In this document: positions 41,801 through 52,068 of the stretch, in pieces
Layout: every line of letters starts with the position of its first letter
How positions within the stretch are numbered: the stretch's first letter is position 1
Source: Sciurus carolinensis
Taxonomy: Eukaryota > Chordata > Mammalia > Rodentia > Sciuridae
NCBI RefSeq assembly: GCF_902686445.1
Contig: NC_062216.1
Location: 15,087,084-15,151,083 of the forward strand
Length of the DNA stretch: 64,000 nucleotides
Reading direction: 5' to 3'
Notes under the pieces: model-generated
The model's database searches: none
Told to the model about the DNA's origin: nothing
The model's input: the letters and a program-made list of their open reading frames with translations, nothing else
Translations under genes and position numbers: made by a program

Positions 41801-44800
41801 CCATCCCCAGCACCAAAAATAATAATAACAATTTTAAAAAATAAAAATAAAGCTGGGCACAGCGGTACATGCCTGTAATCTCAGCAACTTGGGAGGCTGA
41901 GGCAGGAGGATCACAAGTTTGAGGTCAGCCTCAGCAACTTAGTGAGACCCTGTCTCAAAATAAAAATACATTAAAAATGGCTGAGTGGTAGGGCACGCCT
42001 AGGTTCAATCCCCAGTACAAAAAAACCAAAGTAACATTTCCTCTCCTCACTGTGAAGCTAGGCAGAAAAGAGACATGTGGGGCCAGTTGTGGTGGCTCAC
42101 GCCTGTAATTCCAACAGCTTGGGAGGCTGAGGCAGGAGGATTGTGAGTTCAAAGTCAGCCTCAGCAACTTAGCAAGGACATAAGCAAGTTAGCAAGATCC
42201 TGTCTTTAAATACAATATAAAAAGGTCTGAGGGTGTGGCTCAGTGGTTAAGTGCCCCTGGGCTCAGTCCCTGGTATGGAAGAAAAGAGACGCATGACTTA
42301 AATTCCCTGCTACCAAGACCTCAGTTTCTGTTTCTCTCCCCCAGAGCTTCTATCACAGGGCCTGGGACACAGCAGAAGTTTAAGACATGTGTCTCGAGTG
42401 ACCAGATAAATGAAGGAACCAGGGAGGAGGAACAACTAACAGGCTGCTCACTGCAGCCCCACAGGGGAGCAGGGACAGATGCTCAGTGGACTGTAGGTCT
42501 AAAAGCTACCAGGCGTGGGGTGGGGTGGAACTGGATTCATGGGGCTTCAACAGGGGCCAAGGGGTAGTGAGGAGGGGTCCCTGCCTCCCCTCTCCCCGGC
42601 TTTTCCTACCCACGACAGCCAGCGACGGTGGGCATGGCCAGTAGTCAGTCTCAATCTTGGCCGGCTGGTTGGGGTCAGGGGGCTGGGCTGCGGGGAACTT
42701 GGAGGACTCGATGATGTCCTCGATGAGGTGCTTGCTCTGAGGGCTGCCTCCTGTGGACTCTGCAGGCGGAGGCCAGAGTTGGCACACACACACCCGCCCC
42801 ACCTGACCCTGCTCCCTCCCTCTCCCCTCACACCTGTTTGCTCCTGGATGCAGAAGCAAAGGACAGCAAAGCGCCAGGGTCAACACCACATGCGGTCACC
42901 AATGGTTATTATCCCGTCCCCTCCCAGCCAGCCCTCAGCACGCCACAACCCCCCAGCCTGCACAGGAAGGGGGACCCTGGGAAGTTAGGGGAACCTCACC
43001 TCTCTGCTTGTAGATGGGTGGCTTCTTGTAGATGTTGGAGTCTGGGCGGGTGGTCTCTGTGACAGGGAACAAGAGCAGATGAGAAGGGAGATATGTGGGT
43101 CGCAGAAGACGCTGGAGACGGAGACAAATGGAAAGGGACAAATGGAACAGGACCAAGGGCCAAGACAGAACGAGAGGGCTTGGCACTGACCCCCAGGGGT
43201 CGGGGAGGAGGGAGGACAAGACAGGCCCACTGGCCCCAGCAGCTCTGCCTGGGTCCTGATGTCTGGGGTCCGGCCACGGCGGTGGTGGCTCATATGCCCG
43301 GGAGCAGGGGGCTGTGAGTAAGGGGTCGGGGTCCTGAAGTAGAAAGAAGTCACAGGGCAAGGTCAGCCATGCCGGCAACCAGACCTACCGGGATGGTGGA
43401 AGTGGGGCAGGCTGGTGCGGGGGGTTCCTGTGGTTCTCGGGGCTGAAGCCTGGGAGATGATTCCAGGGGTCCGGCTCTCTGCCCACACCTGCAGAACAGA
43501 AGTATGCAGCTTCCAGGTCCCCCGTGTCGCCCCTCTGGCCACAGGTACACCACTTGGCCTCTCACCCTTCACTGTCTTCCTACCCAGGCAGCCTATGTCC
43601 CAGCCCCAGAGCAACGCTGTGGCAGGGGAAGGGCATTCAAGGACTCCATCTGCCCAGGGAGAGTGTTAAATGAGTCCTGGGTCAGACAGACAGATGGGCG
43701 CAGAGTTGGCCAGTGACTGGCTGGGATCTGCTGAGTCTGTCATCCCCTGTACTCTGCAGAGCTCAGTCTGGATCCTGGGGGGAGGGGAGCTGGGGGGCCC
43801 CATCAGAACAGGGCTGGGCAGGTTTCAGGGTGGGACAGACTCACCTCTGGGGATGGTGGGGGGGATGTGGATTTGGGCGACAGAGAGCGCTGTGAATGGA
43901 GAGGGGGCGGGTCAGAGTCACAAGGGTGGGATTCAACCCTCATCCCTGGAACCTCGCAGGGGCCACTTCACCCTCCACCCAATTCCACACACTTCCCTTG
44001 CCATTCTCTTCTCTCTGGGATCCTTGCCAACTCCCAGTGCTGGCCTTCATCCTTCTTCTTCCTGGTATTCTCAGGAGAGTCCTGAGTCTTTCCATATTGA
44101 GCAGGAAGCAGCCTGCCATCTTGGAGCAGTGGGCTGGATGCACTGAGGGCCAACTGCCAGCTAGCTAAGGCCCTGTCCTCAGAGACTAACAAGGAATGGC
44201 AGGGACCCTGCCATCAAGCAGCCAGGAAAGAAGTCTGCTTCCTGGCCAGGTATTTAAGTCCCTCCACAGTCTGGCCCCAGCTCACTGCTCAGCCATGACC
44301 CTGTCCCTTTCTTAAATACAAATGACAAAGTACCTGCCCCTGCACTGCTTCAGGCACCTTGTGGGGTAGACAGGCAGAGCTGTCACCTCTGTTACAGGAG
44401 AGGAAACAGAGGCCACAACGTCATAATGGACCTGAGCTAGGACTTCCAGCCCCCAAGTTCAGCGCTAAGCTCTTTCTATACATCTTGTCCTGCTACCTAC
44501 TCCACCTTTTCCCCGCGCAACCCCACTCTGTGACACTACCATTCAAAGGTGGCTTCCCCAGCTCTCTACATGTGGCCCCACCCTAACCTTGAGCTCTGCT
44601 GCCTGCTCTCTGCAAATGCCAGTCTGTCAATTCCCTGATTCCCAACTGATTCCCACGCACGGTCCCTTTTTCCTTGGGTGGAGGTTGGCTTCTGGGAAAG
44701 AAGGCACAGAGGGATCCCAGTCACCACCCAGTGGGCTGGGGAACCAGTCCCTAACCCCACTCACCTCCCGGCTTCTGGGCAGCTCCACATGATCGAGGAG

Positions 44801-45599
44801 GGAATAGGTAAAGTGGGGCTCATAGATCATGAGGTCAGGTCTCTCGATGTCCAGGATGGCCTTGTCTTTGGGGATGGCAGCCAGGTCCTTGTAGCCCAGC
44901 ACCTGGTTATCCATCTTGGCCTGAAGGGAAATGGGGGAAATGGGGCAAATTGAACAGATGTGCTGAAACCCTTTCCTAGGACACTGCCCTTGCTGGCTGG
45001 GCTTAGTTTGTTGCCAAGAAAGTGGGCAGCCATTTTAGATGTCCACTCTCACAAGTTGATAGCTCATTGTCTTAAGTTTAGGGATTTAGATGGCTTAAAA
45101 AGCACCATAGTCCTTTGACTAGCACTTTGAAGGCACCAAGGCTAGACCCTGCCGGGGCGGTGGGGACCGTCCCTGCTCTGGCTTCTCTCCACCTGCCAGG
45201 CGCGGGCAGGACCAGCAGGGGGGCTCTGAGTGAAGCGGGGTGCCGCCCTCCCTCCTCCCAGCCTGCCTGCGGTGCTGGTGGAGGCCAGGGGTACTCACCA
45301 CGATGCTGGAGGGAGAGCCGGGCACACTGGAGTCTCGGGAGGAGCTGACGCTCCCAGGGGAGGTAAGAGGTTGCTGGGGAGAGCGAGAAGGCGGCCGAGT
45401 GGGCATGTGCGTGGGTGCGAGGGCGGGGGCGCGGGTCTGCCCTAGGCCTCCGGGGACCCGGCGTGCTGCGCGGCGGGCGGCCACCAGGTGGCGCCTTCGA
45501 CTCCCGAGCTGGCCCTCGCGGGCAGCCGGCCCCCACCCCGGCCCCAGCGCCCCCGGCCCGGGGCGGGCGCCGCCCGCGCACCTTCTGCAGCCGTTCCAT
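32848..45599 (-). CDS. DMTN: DMTN (dematin, EPB49), complete coding region
   Basis: Fifteen coding exons on the minus strand: 45599-45582 (ATG), 45373-45299, 44920-44765, 43889-43845, 43488-43389, 43056-43000, 42759-42610, 41330-41206, 40756-40651, 34073-34009, 33872-33824, 33671-33664, 33484-33419, 33175-33095, 32961-32848 (TGA). They total 1215 nt, 404 aa; human is 405. It starts [15 protein letters not shown]. Residues 1-340 are the flexible core, with an acidic run [16 protein letters not shown] near 213-228. Residues 341-404 are the villin-type headpiece, ending [14 protein letters not shown]; Ser402 matches the known PKA site. Dematin bundles actin in the red-cell membrane skeleton and is trimeric in erythrocytes. 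The longest intron between coding exons (34074-40650) holds many repeats and a VBP1 pseudogene. The 5' end of the first coding exon is a splice acceptor at 45638-45639 (cgcacag|G), so non-coding exons lie farther right. Confidence 0.97.
33419..33484 (-). CDS. DMTN: DMTN 66-nt exon for the 22-residue 52-kDa insert
   Basis: The exon is exactly 22 codons, phase 0 on both sides, and encodes [22 protein letters not shown] without its last residues being shared. Known biology: the 52-kDa dematin form differs from the 48-kDa form by a 22-residue insert just before the headpiece. Inclusion or skipping preserves frame. The Cys in this segment could matter for disulphide-linked forms. Confidence 0.85.
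33664..33671 (-). CDS. DMTN: DMTN 8-nt microexon
   Basis: The junction ...[16 protein letters not shown] requires GC CTG CAG between the exon ending CCA G (33824) and the exon starting AAC (33484). The only match is an 8-nt segment at 33671-33664, flanked by a good acceptor (gtctcccgcag) and a consensus donor (gtgagt). It has 152 bp of intron upstream and 179 bp downstream. Confidence 0.8.
34470..34650 (-). repeat. B1-ID SINE, reverse orientation
   Basis: GTGGTACTGGAGATTGAACCC...CACTGAGCTACAATCCC, then CCTGCCTCAGCCTCC and GGCATGTGCCACCACACCCAGC. Confidence 0.9.
34901..35022 (+). mobile_element. Well-kept ID SINE with 12-bp target-site duplication
   Basis: The ID body at about 34913-34990 has intact tRNA-like box A (TAGCTCAGTCGGTAGAG) and box B (GGTTCGATCC) and an A tail (34994-35010). 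The duplication AACTCGTTCACT is perfect at 34901-34912 and 35011-35022. It inserted at the edge of an older ID copy. Confidence 0.9.
35023..35119 (+). repeat. Older diverged ID SINE
   Basis: GGGCTGGGAGTATTGCTCAGTGG...GGCCTTGGGTCCCAGCCCCAG, with an A tail at 35106-35119. Confidence 0.82.
35186..35378 (-). repeat. B1-ID SINE, reverse orientation
   Basis: TTGGTACTAGGGATGGAACCC...CACTGAGCCACATTCCCAGC, then CCTCCTGCCTCGGCCTCCC and TGGGATTACAGACATTCACC. Confidence 0.9.
35478..35800 (+). pseudogene. VBP1: VBP1 (prefoldin subunit 3) processed pseudogene fragment
   Basis: Intronless copy inside a DMTN intron, opposite to DMTN. Reading along it gives words of prefoldin 3: GACTCCTGAGGCC...GTAGATTCCTTC, AGACTGCAGATACAGTACC, CATGGAGCCCAAACTTGCTC and a stretch translating [16 protein letters not shown] (about 35701-35748), then TGGAGACCAGATTCTTGCTGGCAGATGA (35761-35788). 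The frame breaks several times, between the N-terminal part and the ATG at 35650 and again after KKK. Past about 35800 similarity fades, so the copy is 3'-truncated or rearranged. VBP1 encodes a chaperone subunit; this copy cannot. Confidence 0.85.
36149..36271. repeat. Perfect tandem repeat, 3 x 41 bp
   Basis: Three identical 41-bp units at 36149-36189, 36190-36230 and 36231-36271. Each starts TATTGTTCAAAGG and ends CTTCTTTTCTTCAA. Within each unit GAGAAG and CTTCTT-type arms can pair around AATGACT. The identity of the three copies suggests recent expansion. Confidence 0.95.
36365..36572 (-). repeat. B1-ID SINE, reverse orientation
   Basis: GTACCAGGGATTAAACCCAGG...CACTGAGTCACGTCCCCAGCCC, then CCTGCCTCAGCCTCCC and GTCATGTGCCACCACCCCC. 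Confidence 0.9.
37013..37195 (-). repeat. B1-ID SINE, reverse orientation
   Basis: GCTACTAGGGATTGAACCC...TACTGAGCTACATCCCCAGG, then CTGCGTCAGCCTCCTGAG and CTGCACCACCATGCCCAG. Confidence 0.9.
37215..37450. mobile_element. DNA-transposon MITE fragment with inverted ends
   Basis: The left end (CAGGTTTAGCATCCCTAATC) and the right end (TAAGATAAGAGATACTCAACGG) are imperfect inverted repeats. The interior repeats CCAAAATCTGAA-type words. This fits an old Tigger-related element. The exact family is not assigned. Confidence 0.6.
37627..37828 (-). repeat. B1-ID SINE, reverse orientation
   Basis: GGTACAGGGAATCTAACCCAGG...CATGGATCTACACCCTCAGTCC, then CTCAGCCCCCTGAGTAGC and GTCATGGGCCACTGTGC. Confidence 0.88.
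38251..38461 (+). repeat. B1-ID SINE
   Basis: GCCAGGTGTGGAGGCAACACC...GAGGCTGCGGCAGGAGGATTG, then GGGGCTGGGGATGTGGCTCAG and an A tail. Confidence 0.9.
38764..38966 (+). repeat. B1-ID SINE
   Basis: GCCAGGCACAGTGGTGCACATG...GGAGGCTGAGGCAGGAGGACTG, then AAGGGCTGGGGATGTGGCTC and TGTTCAGTCCCCAGTACC. Confidence 0.9.
41468..42280. repeat. Cluster of five SINEs
   Basis: In a DMTN intron, left to right: reverse B1-like copy (41468-41608), ID (41626-41720, +), ID (41741-41850, +), B1-ID (41851-42025, +) and B1-ID (42084-42280, +). Each shows GCTCAGTGG-type ID words and/or GGCAGGAGGAT B1 words. Together they fill over 800 bases next to the exon at 41206-41330. Confidence 0.85.
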
Positions 45600-45860
45600 G
45601 CGGCACGGAGCTCGCCACGCCGCTCACTCGCAGAGGCCTGTGCGCGAGGGGAGAGGACGGGGTGTCAGGCGCGGCCCGGCTCCCGCAGCAAGGGCGTCCC
45701 CCCGCGCTGTCGCATCCTCATCCCGCGGCGGTTCTCCAGGCTGCCGGGCGCGAGGCAGGTCTGGAAGGACAGGGAGGGTGGCGGCCAGAGGGCCGTTAGG
45801 CGGGGTCCCGCGGCGCTGCGCTCAGCTCTCCGTCCGCCCGGCCCAGCAAGGCGCGCGTGC
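45390..45860 (-). promoter_or_regulatory. DMTN: CpG-rich region around DMTN first coding exon
   Basis: GC- and CpG-rich sequence spanning coding exon 1 (45582-45637) and 200 bases either side. The exon has a strong acceptor at 45638-45639, so this is not the only 5' end of the gene, but it may act as an internal promoter. A CTCF-like site lies at 45481-45494. Confidence 0.55.
45481..45494 (+). promoter_or_regulatory. Candidate CTCF site
   Basis: CCACCAGGTGGCGC fits the CTCF core CCASYAGRKGGCRS at every position and is preceded by GG. It sits within the CpG-rich block just downstream of the DMTN coding exon 1 donor. Confidence 0.6.
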
Positions 45861-46579
45861 GGACCGAGGCGACCGGGCGGACCGCGGCACTTGTTTTTGA
45901 GCCATTGTTCTCTGGCTCCGGAGGAAATGACGGCAGGGGTCAGCCGGCTCCCCGTGCAGTGTGGCCTTCACATCCCCTGCCTTGTCACACCTGCCTGCCC
46001 CGGCCCGCAGGAGTCCGGGTTTCAGGCCCTCTCCCACCCCAGCCGTGTCCCGCTGCCCGTCTCTCCTTCATTCTCCCAGTGACGCTGACACCGAGGAACA
46101 TGGTCATACTTAGGGGCGAGCGCAGGGACGTGGGGAGGAGGGGCGGTGCGGGGAAGTGCACGGAGTTCCACGGCCAGGCCACTGGCTGGACACTGCTGCT
46201 GGCCCCAGAGGGGGCCCACAGCTCCTGGCATTCCTGGTACAGCAGGCAGCCTTCCTGAGGGACTTGGCAAGGCATCCTTGGGGCCTGCGCTCCATCCCTG
46301 CTTCCCACGAAGTTCTCAGAATGTCTGTACCCAGCGTACCAAGTCTGGTCTGGGGCAGGAGATGGTGACCATGACCCAAGCCTTCTCCTTCCTCGGTGAC
46401 TCTCCCAGCAATCCCCCCCTCTCCTCCTCCCTGTCCTGGACCCCTTAACACGCAGTGAGCCTCCAGCTAGGTCCAGTGTGGCAGCGGCAGGGCTGCCTAT
46501 CCATCTGCAGGCAATAAGCCACAAAATGAAGAGAACTGTCAGCTACAGAAAGTACAACAAGGAGGTTAAGGTGGTGACC

Positions 46580-46755
46580 AGCTCGGACTGCTCTGAAGCC
46601 AGAGTGCCTGGGCTTGAGGAACTCTGCTACTCAGATGCTGTGTGACCCTGGGCAAGTTATTTACCCTTTCCGTGCTTCTCATTTAGAAAATGAGGGGTAG
46701 TAATAGTCCCTGAGTCATAGGGTTGCTGTGAGGATCAGGCAAGTTATGAGTGGAC
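46580..46755 (+). repeat. MIR SINE, nearly full length
   Basis: Ordered MIR words: AGCCAGAGTGCCTGGGCTTG, TGTGTGACCCTGGGCAAGTTA, TTTCCGTGCTTCTCATTTAGAAAATGAGG, GTTGCTGTGAGGATCAGGCAAG. Confidence 0.85.
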
Positions 46756-47430
46756 TGTAAAATACGACACATCCCCTGTACTTCCACCTCCCCACGGACT
46801 GACAACTTAGGGGCTTTTCCGTAGCCATTCCTGGCAACAGTCACCAAAGACTGAGGGAGGCCACTGGTGCTCCTGGTCTTTTGACCTGTACTTGTATCAG
46901 GCCATTCTGCTCCCACTCAGTCACCAAACCCACCTGCCCGCCACACAAGCAGCCCTTACTCCCACTTCTGGGCCTTGGCTCCCATCCGTCCTCACACACG
47001 TCTGCCCACATCTTTGTCTCCCCAGTGCCACCCGTGCTTCAGGTTCATCTGCAAGTCCCCTCCCCTGCTCTTCTAGTCCTTCCTGGTAAGCCCTTCTCTG
47101 CATTCCAGTGGACCGAAAAAAGAACCACACAACTAAGTAGCTGATCACACGCTGCCTGACTGCTAACCCTGGAGGGCAGCAATGACCACGACAATCCTGT
47201 AGGGTAGGCCCATTCTGAGGCTCAGAGAGGTAAAAGATTTGTCCAGGCTAAAAATGGCTGTCCTCAGCATAGCCTAATTCATGGCGTCTACTCTGTGCAC
47301 CATGGACACAGACTCAGATCTGCTCAATTTCTCAAGTCTTCTTGGAATTCTAGAACCACAGCATCTCCACAACAAGACTGGCCACCTGATGCACATTAGC
47401 ATCTGGTTCTCAGGGAAAGCCTCCCATTCA

Positions 47431-47550
47431 GCCTGGTTTGGTGGTGCATGCTTTAATCCCAGCAACTTGGAAGGTCGAAGCAGGAGAATTGCAAGTTCGA
47501 GGCCCGTGTCAGCAACTTGGTGAGACTAACCTTGAGTACCAAAGATAAAA
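47431..47550 (+). repeat. Partial B1-type SINE
   Basis: GCCTGGTTTGGTGGTGCATGC...GGTCGAAGCAGGAGAATTGC...GTCAGCAACTTGGTGAGAC. The ID half is missing. Confidence 0.75.
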
Positions 47551-47756
47551 AAGAGAGAAGAAAGACTGTTCCAGAGCTTCAAGCTCCCCTTGACTTCTTA
47601 GTGCTCACTGTGAGATGCTTTTAACTAGGCGTAAGCAACACAATCCATTCCTGTAGTGTTAGAAGACCTGTAAGTTCTCACTGCTTTTACTATTGCTAAT
47701 AGCTATTGTTACACTCACTATACACTTGGCTCAGCCCTAGCAGCAAATGCTTCTCC

Positions 47757-47783
47757 ATCCCCCGCCCACCCACCCACCCACCA
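47757..47783. repeat. (CCCA)n microsatellite
   Basis: CCCGCCCACCCACCCACCCACC, a short CCCA tandem run. Confidence 0.85.
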
Positions 47784-49803
47784 GGCATGAATTGTTCTAT
47801 CCATCCACTCTGCAAATCCTTTCTGAGCACCTATTCTGCAGTGAGCACAGCGTGATGCACTGTGAGGAGCCCCAAGGAGAACAGGAGGATGAGTCAAAGC
47901 AATGAAGTGCCCTTCCAGAAGACAGGCCTGCCTGCAGATAACTCCCGTGCGGGATGAACAACCACATGTGCGGGAAGACAGCGTAGGCTAGGAGAAGTCA
48001 GGGACAGACAGATTACCCTTGCCGGGGTGTCAGCAGAGGGAATTAGGTTCCTCAGAGCAGGAGGTCAAGTTTGAGATCATTCAAAAAAAAAAAAAAAAGT
48101 ATTTTGAGAGAGGAAATGACAAGAGCAAAGGTGGTACATGGGGACACCCTGGGTCTATCTGGGGGACAGCAGATATGGCTGGATGGTAGAGCTTGAGGCT
48201 TGAGATACTTTTGGAACAGGAGGAGGGTCCCACACAGGAGTTAGATTATGTTCTGTGGGAAAGAAATAGAAGTAAAAACTTGGTTTTGTAGTTTTTGTTT
48301 GTTTGTTAACCAAAGAAGTGACAGGATCCACACAGTGTTTGGGGAACCCATCTAGCTGCAGCCCTGGAGCTGGACGGGACGGTCAGAGGCAGTCCGCAGG
48401 GAAACCAGCCAGGAAGCTGCAACGGTATTTAAGCAGAGGACTGTGAAGGTCTAGATGCGGGGGGCTGAGAAGGGAAGCAGGCAAACCCGGAAACCTAGAG
48501 GCAGCTGGTGCAAAGCAAGATGGTCCCCAGGGGAGGGCGGGCGCCATGCAGAGACTGGAAGGAGGAGGGGACAGCATGGGTTCACCTAGAACTGGTCATG
48601 GGTAGCAGCAGGTGGGAAGGTCCAGGAGGAAAGCAGCTGGGCTGGGCTGGGCTGGGCGGTAGTCAACACAGCGATTGCTGAGGGAGAAAGAAGGTCAAAA
48701 CGGCATCTAAGAAACACGTGGGGACTGGAAGAAAGAAAGAGCCAGGGAGGGCACAATCAGAAAGGGGGATGGGGAAGCAGGTGGCCAGGTCCTGGGGCAG
48801 GGGGTGTGTCTGCCGATCCTCTGCATCTTCAGCAAAAGGCCTGAGACCAGGAAGTGTGCACTTCACATTGAGACGGAGGACAGGAGGGGTGGAGGGGCTC
48901 TGAAACCAGAGTGCCAGGGAAGCCAGAGGCTGTTGCCATGGGGAGGAGCGGGGAGAGGTGCCAGAGGGATTTCCCTCCAGTTCCACGTCAAGGCCCCAAG
49001 GCCCGATGGCCTCCTGGTTTGGGGTGACGGACAGGCAGGGCCTGACCAGGCTATATGCAGAGGGCAAGTGTCACTTCCAAGTAGTACCCTAGCAGGACAG
49101 GAGAGTGCTGGGAGGTGACTTTGGAAGAAGAGGCAAGTTGTGGGTTTTTAAGGGAAGGGGAGCCAACCATGATGGCAGGCAGCAAAGGAGGAGGCGAGCA
49201 GAGGAAGGGCTCGAGGCTGCAGGAGCGGGGACACTGGGTGGAGTGAGGCGCCAGCAGGGAGAAAGGGGATGGGTCTGTGCCCAAGTGGAGGACTGGCTTT
49301 GGAAGACAGCACGTGCTTCCTCAAAGGAGGGGAAAGGGCAAGAAGTGGGGTAACGGGGACACAGGGACACCTAAAGGGAGCCAGTTGGGAGACTTGTATT
49401 TTCCCAGTGAGAGGGGTTAGGTGCTGATCTTACAGGTAGCCCAGGGCAGTGAGTAGAGGTCTGAGGCGTCTCTGAAGAGCAGGTAGAGCTGAGCACAGCG
49501 AGGCTTGGGTAGGCCTGGGTAGAATGTGAGTGTTCTGGAGCTGAGCCTGGAGGTGGCCCTGGTGCCCTCCCCTAAACACCATTTTAGGGGTGCAGAGGGG
49601 GCAGTGGCTGTCACTCAAAGTGGCGACTGCTCAGGAGAGGAGACGGGGAGGGGTCTGGGGTGAGCCACGTGCCAGCGCACACACCTGGTCGGACACCGAG
49701 ACCTGCACTCACACGTGTGCAGACACCAGGCCATGGGCACAGCTGTGGGAACATGATTCCAGATACTGGTGGTCAGAGTAAGATTTAATACTTGGTGTGT
49801 GCC

Positions 49804-49985
49804 AGGCATGATGGCACAGGCTTGTTACCACAGCTATTCAGGAGGCCTAGGCAGGAGGATCCCAAGTCGGAGGTCAGGCTGGGCAATTTAGCAAGATCAT
49901 GTTTCAAACTTATAAAAGGGCAGGAGATACAGCTCAGTGGTAGAGCACCTGCCTAGCATGCGTGAGGCCCTGTGATCCCCACGGT
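49804..49985 (+). repeat. B1-ID SINE
   Basis: GCCAGGCATGATGGCACAGGC...GGCAGGAGGATCCC, then AGGAGATACAGCTCAGTGG and CTAGCATGCGTGAGGCCC. Confidence 0.88.
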
Positions 49986-50091
49986 CACCAAAACAGTGAT
50001 AATAGTGATAATAACAATACATCTTCTTTATGGCTGGCACTGTGCTGGGCACTTTACATTCTTTCTTCTACTTAATCCTGACATCTGCCAG

Positions 50092-50288
50092 CCTGTAATC
50101 CCAGCAGCTGAGGAGGCTGAGGCAGGAGGATCTCAAGTTCAAAGCCAGCCTCAGCAAAAGCAAGGCACTAAGCAACTCAGTGAGACCCTGTCTCTAAATA
50201 AAATACAAAATAGTGCTGGGGATGTGGCTCAGTGGTTGAGTGCCCCTGAGTTCAATCCCTGGTATCCCACCCCCCAAAAAAAAATCCT
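50092..50288 (+). repeat. B1-ID SINE (5'-truncated)
   Basis: CCTGTAATCCCAGCAGCTGAGG...GTGAGACCCTGTCTCTAAATA, then GTGCTGGGGATGTGGCTCAG and a short A tail. Confidence 0.88.
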
Positions 50289-50699
50289 GACATCCAATCC
50301 TGCTAAGTTATTATTATTATCAGCTCAGGTTTGTGGAGAGGAAATTGAGATTTAAACAAGTTAGGTAGTTGGTCAAGGACACAGTACTATGTAAAATTTA
50401 AGCCCATTAACCATGATACTGTTAGGGGACAGACAGATGTGAATGGTGGGAACATGAAGTTTAGTGAATAATCCTATCAAATGGGCCCACCGTGCTGACC
50501 CCCGTGTGCTTTCTTTTCCAAGAAGCAATTCACCTGCAGCCCTGCCTGGCCTCAGTGGACAGGATATGTCACATTCCTCAGCAAACTACCTGTTCACTGC
50601 AGGAGGAATGCAGGCCCAAAATAATGTTGATAAGAGGAACCCGAGTTACCCCGAAGGAGACTTTTGTGACCAGATCCTGAAACTTTGGGAGATAAGGAT

Positions 50700-51232
50700 A
50701 ATTCTTCCTAACCATAAAATATGAAAGGATGTATGGCTAAGAATACAATTAGAACCAGTCAGCACTGGCCAAGGTGACCTAGTGTTGCCATGACAGTGGG
50801 GACTTGAAAGTCTGATGTCACCCTGCTGTCAGTCAAGATGTGGACCTGAGGGTTGGGGCTGTAGCTCAGTGGTGGGGTGCTTGCTTTGCATGGGTGAGGC
50901 ACTGGGTTTGATCCTCAACACCACATAAAAATAAATAAAATAAAGGTATTGTGTCCATTTACATCTAAAAGTATATTTTTAACAAGATATATATATAGCT
51001 CAACTAATTAAAAAAAAAAAGAGAGAGAGATGGACCTGGATGGGACTCTCTGGAAACTTCTTTGGGATCACGCGATTCCCCTCTTCTCTGAGAGGACGCG
51101 CTCTCTCCCTTCAGCGTGTCCTCTTTCCCTTTTCCTGTTCCTTCAGTAAACTCATTCCTTCTGCTCTGAGCCACATGTCTGAAATCTTTCTGACTTGGTC
51201 ACAAGAATCCAGGTTTGAAGAGGGGGTCTTCA
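50700..51232 (+). mobile_element. Candidate solo LTR of an old ERV1-type element, with ID insertion
   Basis: The right part reads like the end of a class I retroviral LTR: CTTCAGTAAACTCATTCCTTC, then TGACTTGGTCACAAGAATCCAGG and GGGGGTCTTCA. No primer-binding site or coding region follows, so it would be a solo LTR. The left boundary is uncertain (50.4-50.7 kb). The ID copy at 50851-50980 lies inside it and is flanked by similar GATG(TG)GACCTG words. Confidence 0.4.
50851..50980 (+). repeat. ID SINE with long 3' tail
   Basis: The ID body (GGGTTGGGGCTGTAGCTCAG...TTTGATCCTCAACACC) is followed by the unique tail ACATAAAAATAAATAAAATA and GTATTGTGTCCATTTACATC. Confidence 0.85.
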
Positions 51233-51573
51233 CGCTGCCTCAGCTTCTCCCCATGCAAAACTGTGATGTTAGTCACCAGCTCCTCAGTTCCTCACCTCCC
51301 AGCCCCTCCTTATCCACAGTAGGCCCTGCTGCACGTCTTGCTCAACATCTGGGGCTCCTCCCCTGGCTCTTTCAGAGTTCCACAGCCAGTCCCAGGGCCT
51401 GCCCCGGGTCAGAGAGCGAGCTGCTCAGTTACTTCCCTGGAGGTCCTGAAGGCAGAAATACAATCATACCCCTCTGGGAGCTTTGCTTTTTAATTTGGGC
51501 TGGGCCTTAAGGAATCAAGTTCTTACTGCTGAAATTTTAGGTTGCCAGAAAGCAAGCAAGGAGAATGTTTTGG

Positions 51574-51576
<3 letters not shown>

Positions 51577-51614
<38 letters not shown>
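51577..51614. repeat. (GA)n microsatellite
   Basis: About 38 bases of uninterrupted GA dinucleotide repeat. Confidence 0.95.
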
Positions 51615-51616
<2 letters not shown>

Positions 51617-51948
51617 TGCGCATGTGAGCATTTTCTGGCTCCTTAAATCACCAGGCAGGCACCTGCTACTCCACCCATGGGTTGCCCCTTCCCCAAAGCT
51701 GATTCTTCCCTGCCCCACTGCAGGCTTGGCCCCCTCTCCCATCCATGCACACTCCTTGCCTAGCTCCCTGCATTCCAGAGGTCCCAGCGACCTCCACAGA
51801 CACACCAAAAGGGCAGACTGCAGCAGGAAGGGAGGGAGGAGGGGAAGAGGAAAGCGTGGCGGCAGGCAAGCCCAGGTGGCGGAAGGGACTTCTCAGCCTC
51901 CTGGGCTCTGGGAGGCTGCCAGCAGGCTTCTCATCCTCCCATCAGCCC

Positions 51949-52068
51949 CACCCTCCCCCAGCTGTGTGTCCCTGCCTTATCTGAGCCACCAGCCCAGCCC
52001 CACCTCACACCACCCACCCTCTCATCTCCAACCAGAGCCAGGCAGCTCCCTGGGAAGTAAGTGATAAG
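51949..52068. promoter_or_regulatory. DMTN: CACCC / E-box / GATA motif cluster
   Basis: Within 120 bases: CACCC (51949-51953), E-box CAGCTG (51959-51964), TTATCT = AGATAA reversed (51977-51982), two CACCC (52011-52019) and TGATAAG (52062-52068). These are KLF1, TAL1 and GATA1-type sites. They lie in the non-coding 5' part of DMTN, a gene highly expressed in red cells. Function is inferred only. Confidence 0.45.

Noticed and set aside
45240..46082. 280-codon + strand frame over the DMTN CpG block
   Set aside because: It is Arg/Gly/Pro-rich, as expected from GC-rich DNA, antisense to known exons, and resembles no protein I know.
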